DNA of 64,000 bases, from assembly GCA_003260075.1 (NCBI GenBank), contig QLIY01000937.1, forward strand, positions 1 to 64,000. The letters run 5' to 3'. Positions 63,385 through 64,000 of the stretch are shown piece by piece (positions within the stretch are counted from its first letter, which is position 1; the number at the start of each line of letters is the position of its first letter). Position numbers and translations under genes: made by a program. The notes beneath the pieces were generated by a model. That model had not been told where the DNA came from. It was given only the letters and a program-made list of their open reading frames with translations, and searched no databases. Origin of the DNA: Phallusia mammillata (taxonomy: Eukaryota; Chordata; Ascidiacea; Phlebobranchia; Ascidiidae).

Positions 63385-63721
63385 ACGATTCGAGTGCGAG
63401 TCCTTTACAATTTTTGCTCAATGATATGCAGTGTACGCAAATGCAAAAAACTTAGAGGCTAATGTCTGTGGGTGGCCAATACTTTCACTATACCGTGGAC
63501 TGTACAATAAAAACAAGGCATTTTAAGTCGCAATCGCTTGACTTCAAACATTATCTTCATTGAGGTGCTACATTAGTAAGGATTTACGAGTGTAGCCAAC
63601 AGTGAGACAGATTAAGACAAAGATATCCGTTGTGTCCGTTTTTTTAACGTAGAGTAAGGTTTGGACTTCGTAGATGTGTCATTTTTGCCGGTTTGTTTGT
63701 GATATTTTTTGACTCTTTGCA

Positions 63722-63861
63722 GGAGACAAATCTGAATCGGATTTAATGGAAACCGACGCACCCGTTCTTCACAAGCAGGCACAACTTTGCAACGATAAAA
63801 AGATGAACTCTAAGTCAGCCCAGGAACAAAGCATCAATCTCTTCTTCACTTTAATGGTCAA
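63722..63861 (+). CDS. DIS3L2: Second copy of DIS3L2 exon 18 (isolated)
   Basis: It matches exon 18 at 53610-53749, with intact acceptor and donor and the same phases. Two residues differ (SNLMETDAS versus SDLMETDAP). The flanks match about 53170-53817 on the left. On the right they continue into an empty site for the transposon found at 53883-54160. This is best read as the other haplotype of DIS3L2, displaced by the assembly, not as a second gene; the rest of the gene may continue beyond the window. Confidence 0.85.
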
Positions 63862-64000
63862 TGTGAGTATTAAGGCATTTTTTATTTTATTCAAATGTAT
63901 GTTTTTTTCAAAAGGCTTCCATATAGTAATGTTTTAATCATAAATTATAGTACGCCATACCGAATCAGAAAGCGTAATACCGAATCATTAGGTCGCGGGG

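Overview
The window is animal nuclear DNA. It has spliced genes with short GT-AG introns, AT-rich non-coding sequence, many small hAT-like transposons, and metazoan housekeeping genes. A glycosyl hydrolase family 9 (GH9) cellulase gene, an ACT-domain threonine ammonia-lyase gene, and intronless genes packed on one strand with splice-acceptor-like sites just before their ATGs point to a tunicate, probably an ascidian. That assignment is inference; no ribosomal or mitochondrial marker is present.

Layout. 189-1371 (+): last two exons of a monoamine oxidase. 3756-14298 (+): a secreted, multi-domain GH9 cellulase (sushi module, two CBM2-like modules, Thr/Ser linkers, catalytic domain). 14976-21709 (-): a complete 443-aa threonine/serine ammonia-lyase with a C-terminal ACT domain. 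22648-36526 (-): complete 20-exon EFTUD2, the U5 snRNP GTPase. 38077-41046 (-): ACAT2-type thiolase, ten exons, 397 aa. 41176-41940 (-): ZFAND1. 42189-42878 (-): MIF4GD. The last three form a compact same-strand cluster that looks operon-like. 44378-56708 (+): DIS3L2, 23 exons, about 913 aa, with an unexpected RRM-like N-terminus. 57367-58692 (+): an intronless LGR/relaxin-receptor-like GPCR, followed by partial copies to 60543. Near the right edge (63385-63931) a second version of DIS3L2 exon 18 and its surrounding introns reappears.

The strongest sequence-level signal is structural. More than 30 pure homopolymer tracts interrupt the window, mostly 10-12 bases with six of 28-88 bases. At most of them the flanking sequence restarts as a slightly diverged copy. 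All tracts are G from 0.49 to 29.65 kb, all C from 32.5 to 53.9 kb, and G again at 59.9-61.4 kb. The best explanation is that two divergent haplotypes were laid end to end, with G linkers or dark-base runs at the joins and one block of contigs flipped. Apparent exon duplications should therefore be read as allelic copies. The allelic pairs are useful: they expose transposons present in one haplotype and absent or different in the other. In one case two unrelated hAT elements sit at the same 8-bp target site.

The genes do not form a single pathway. RNA processing and turnover genes (EFTUD2, MIF4GD, DIS3L2), metabolic genes (MAO, ammonia-lyase, ACAT2, cellulase), a stress zinc-finger gene and a receptor lie side by side, as in other compact chordate genomes.
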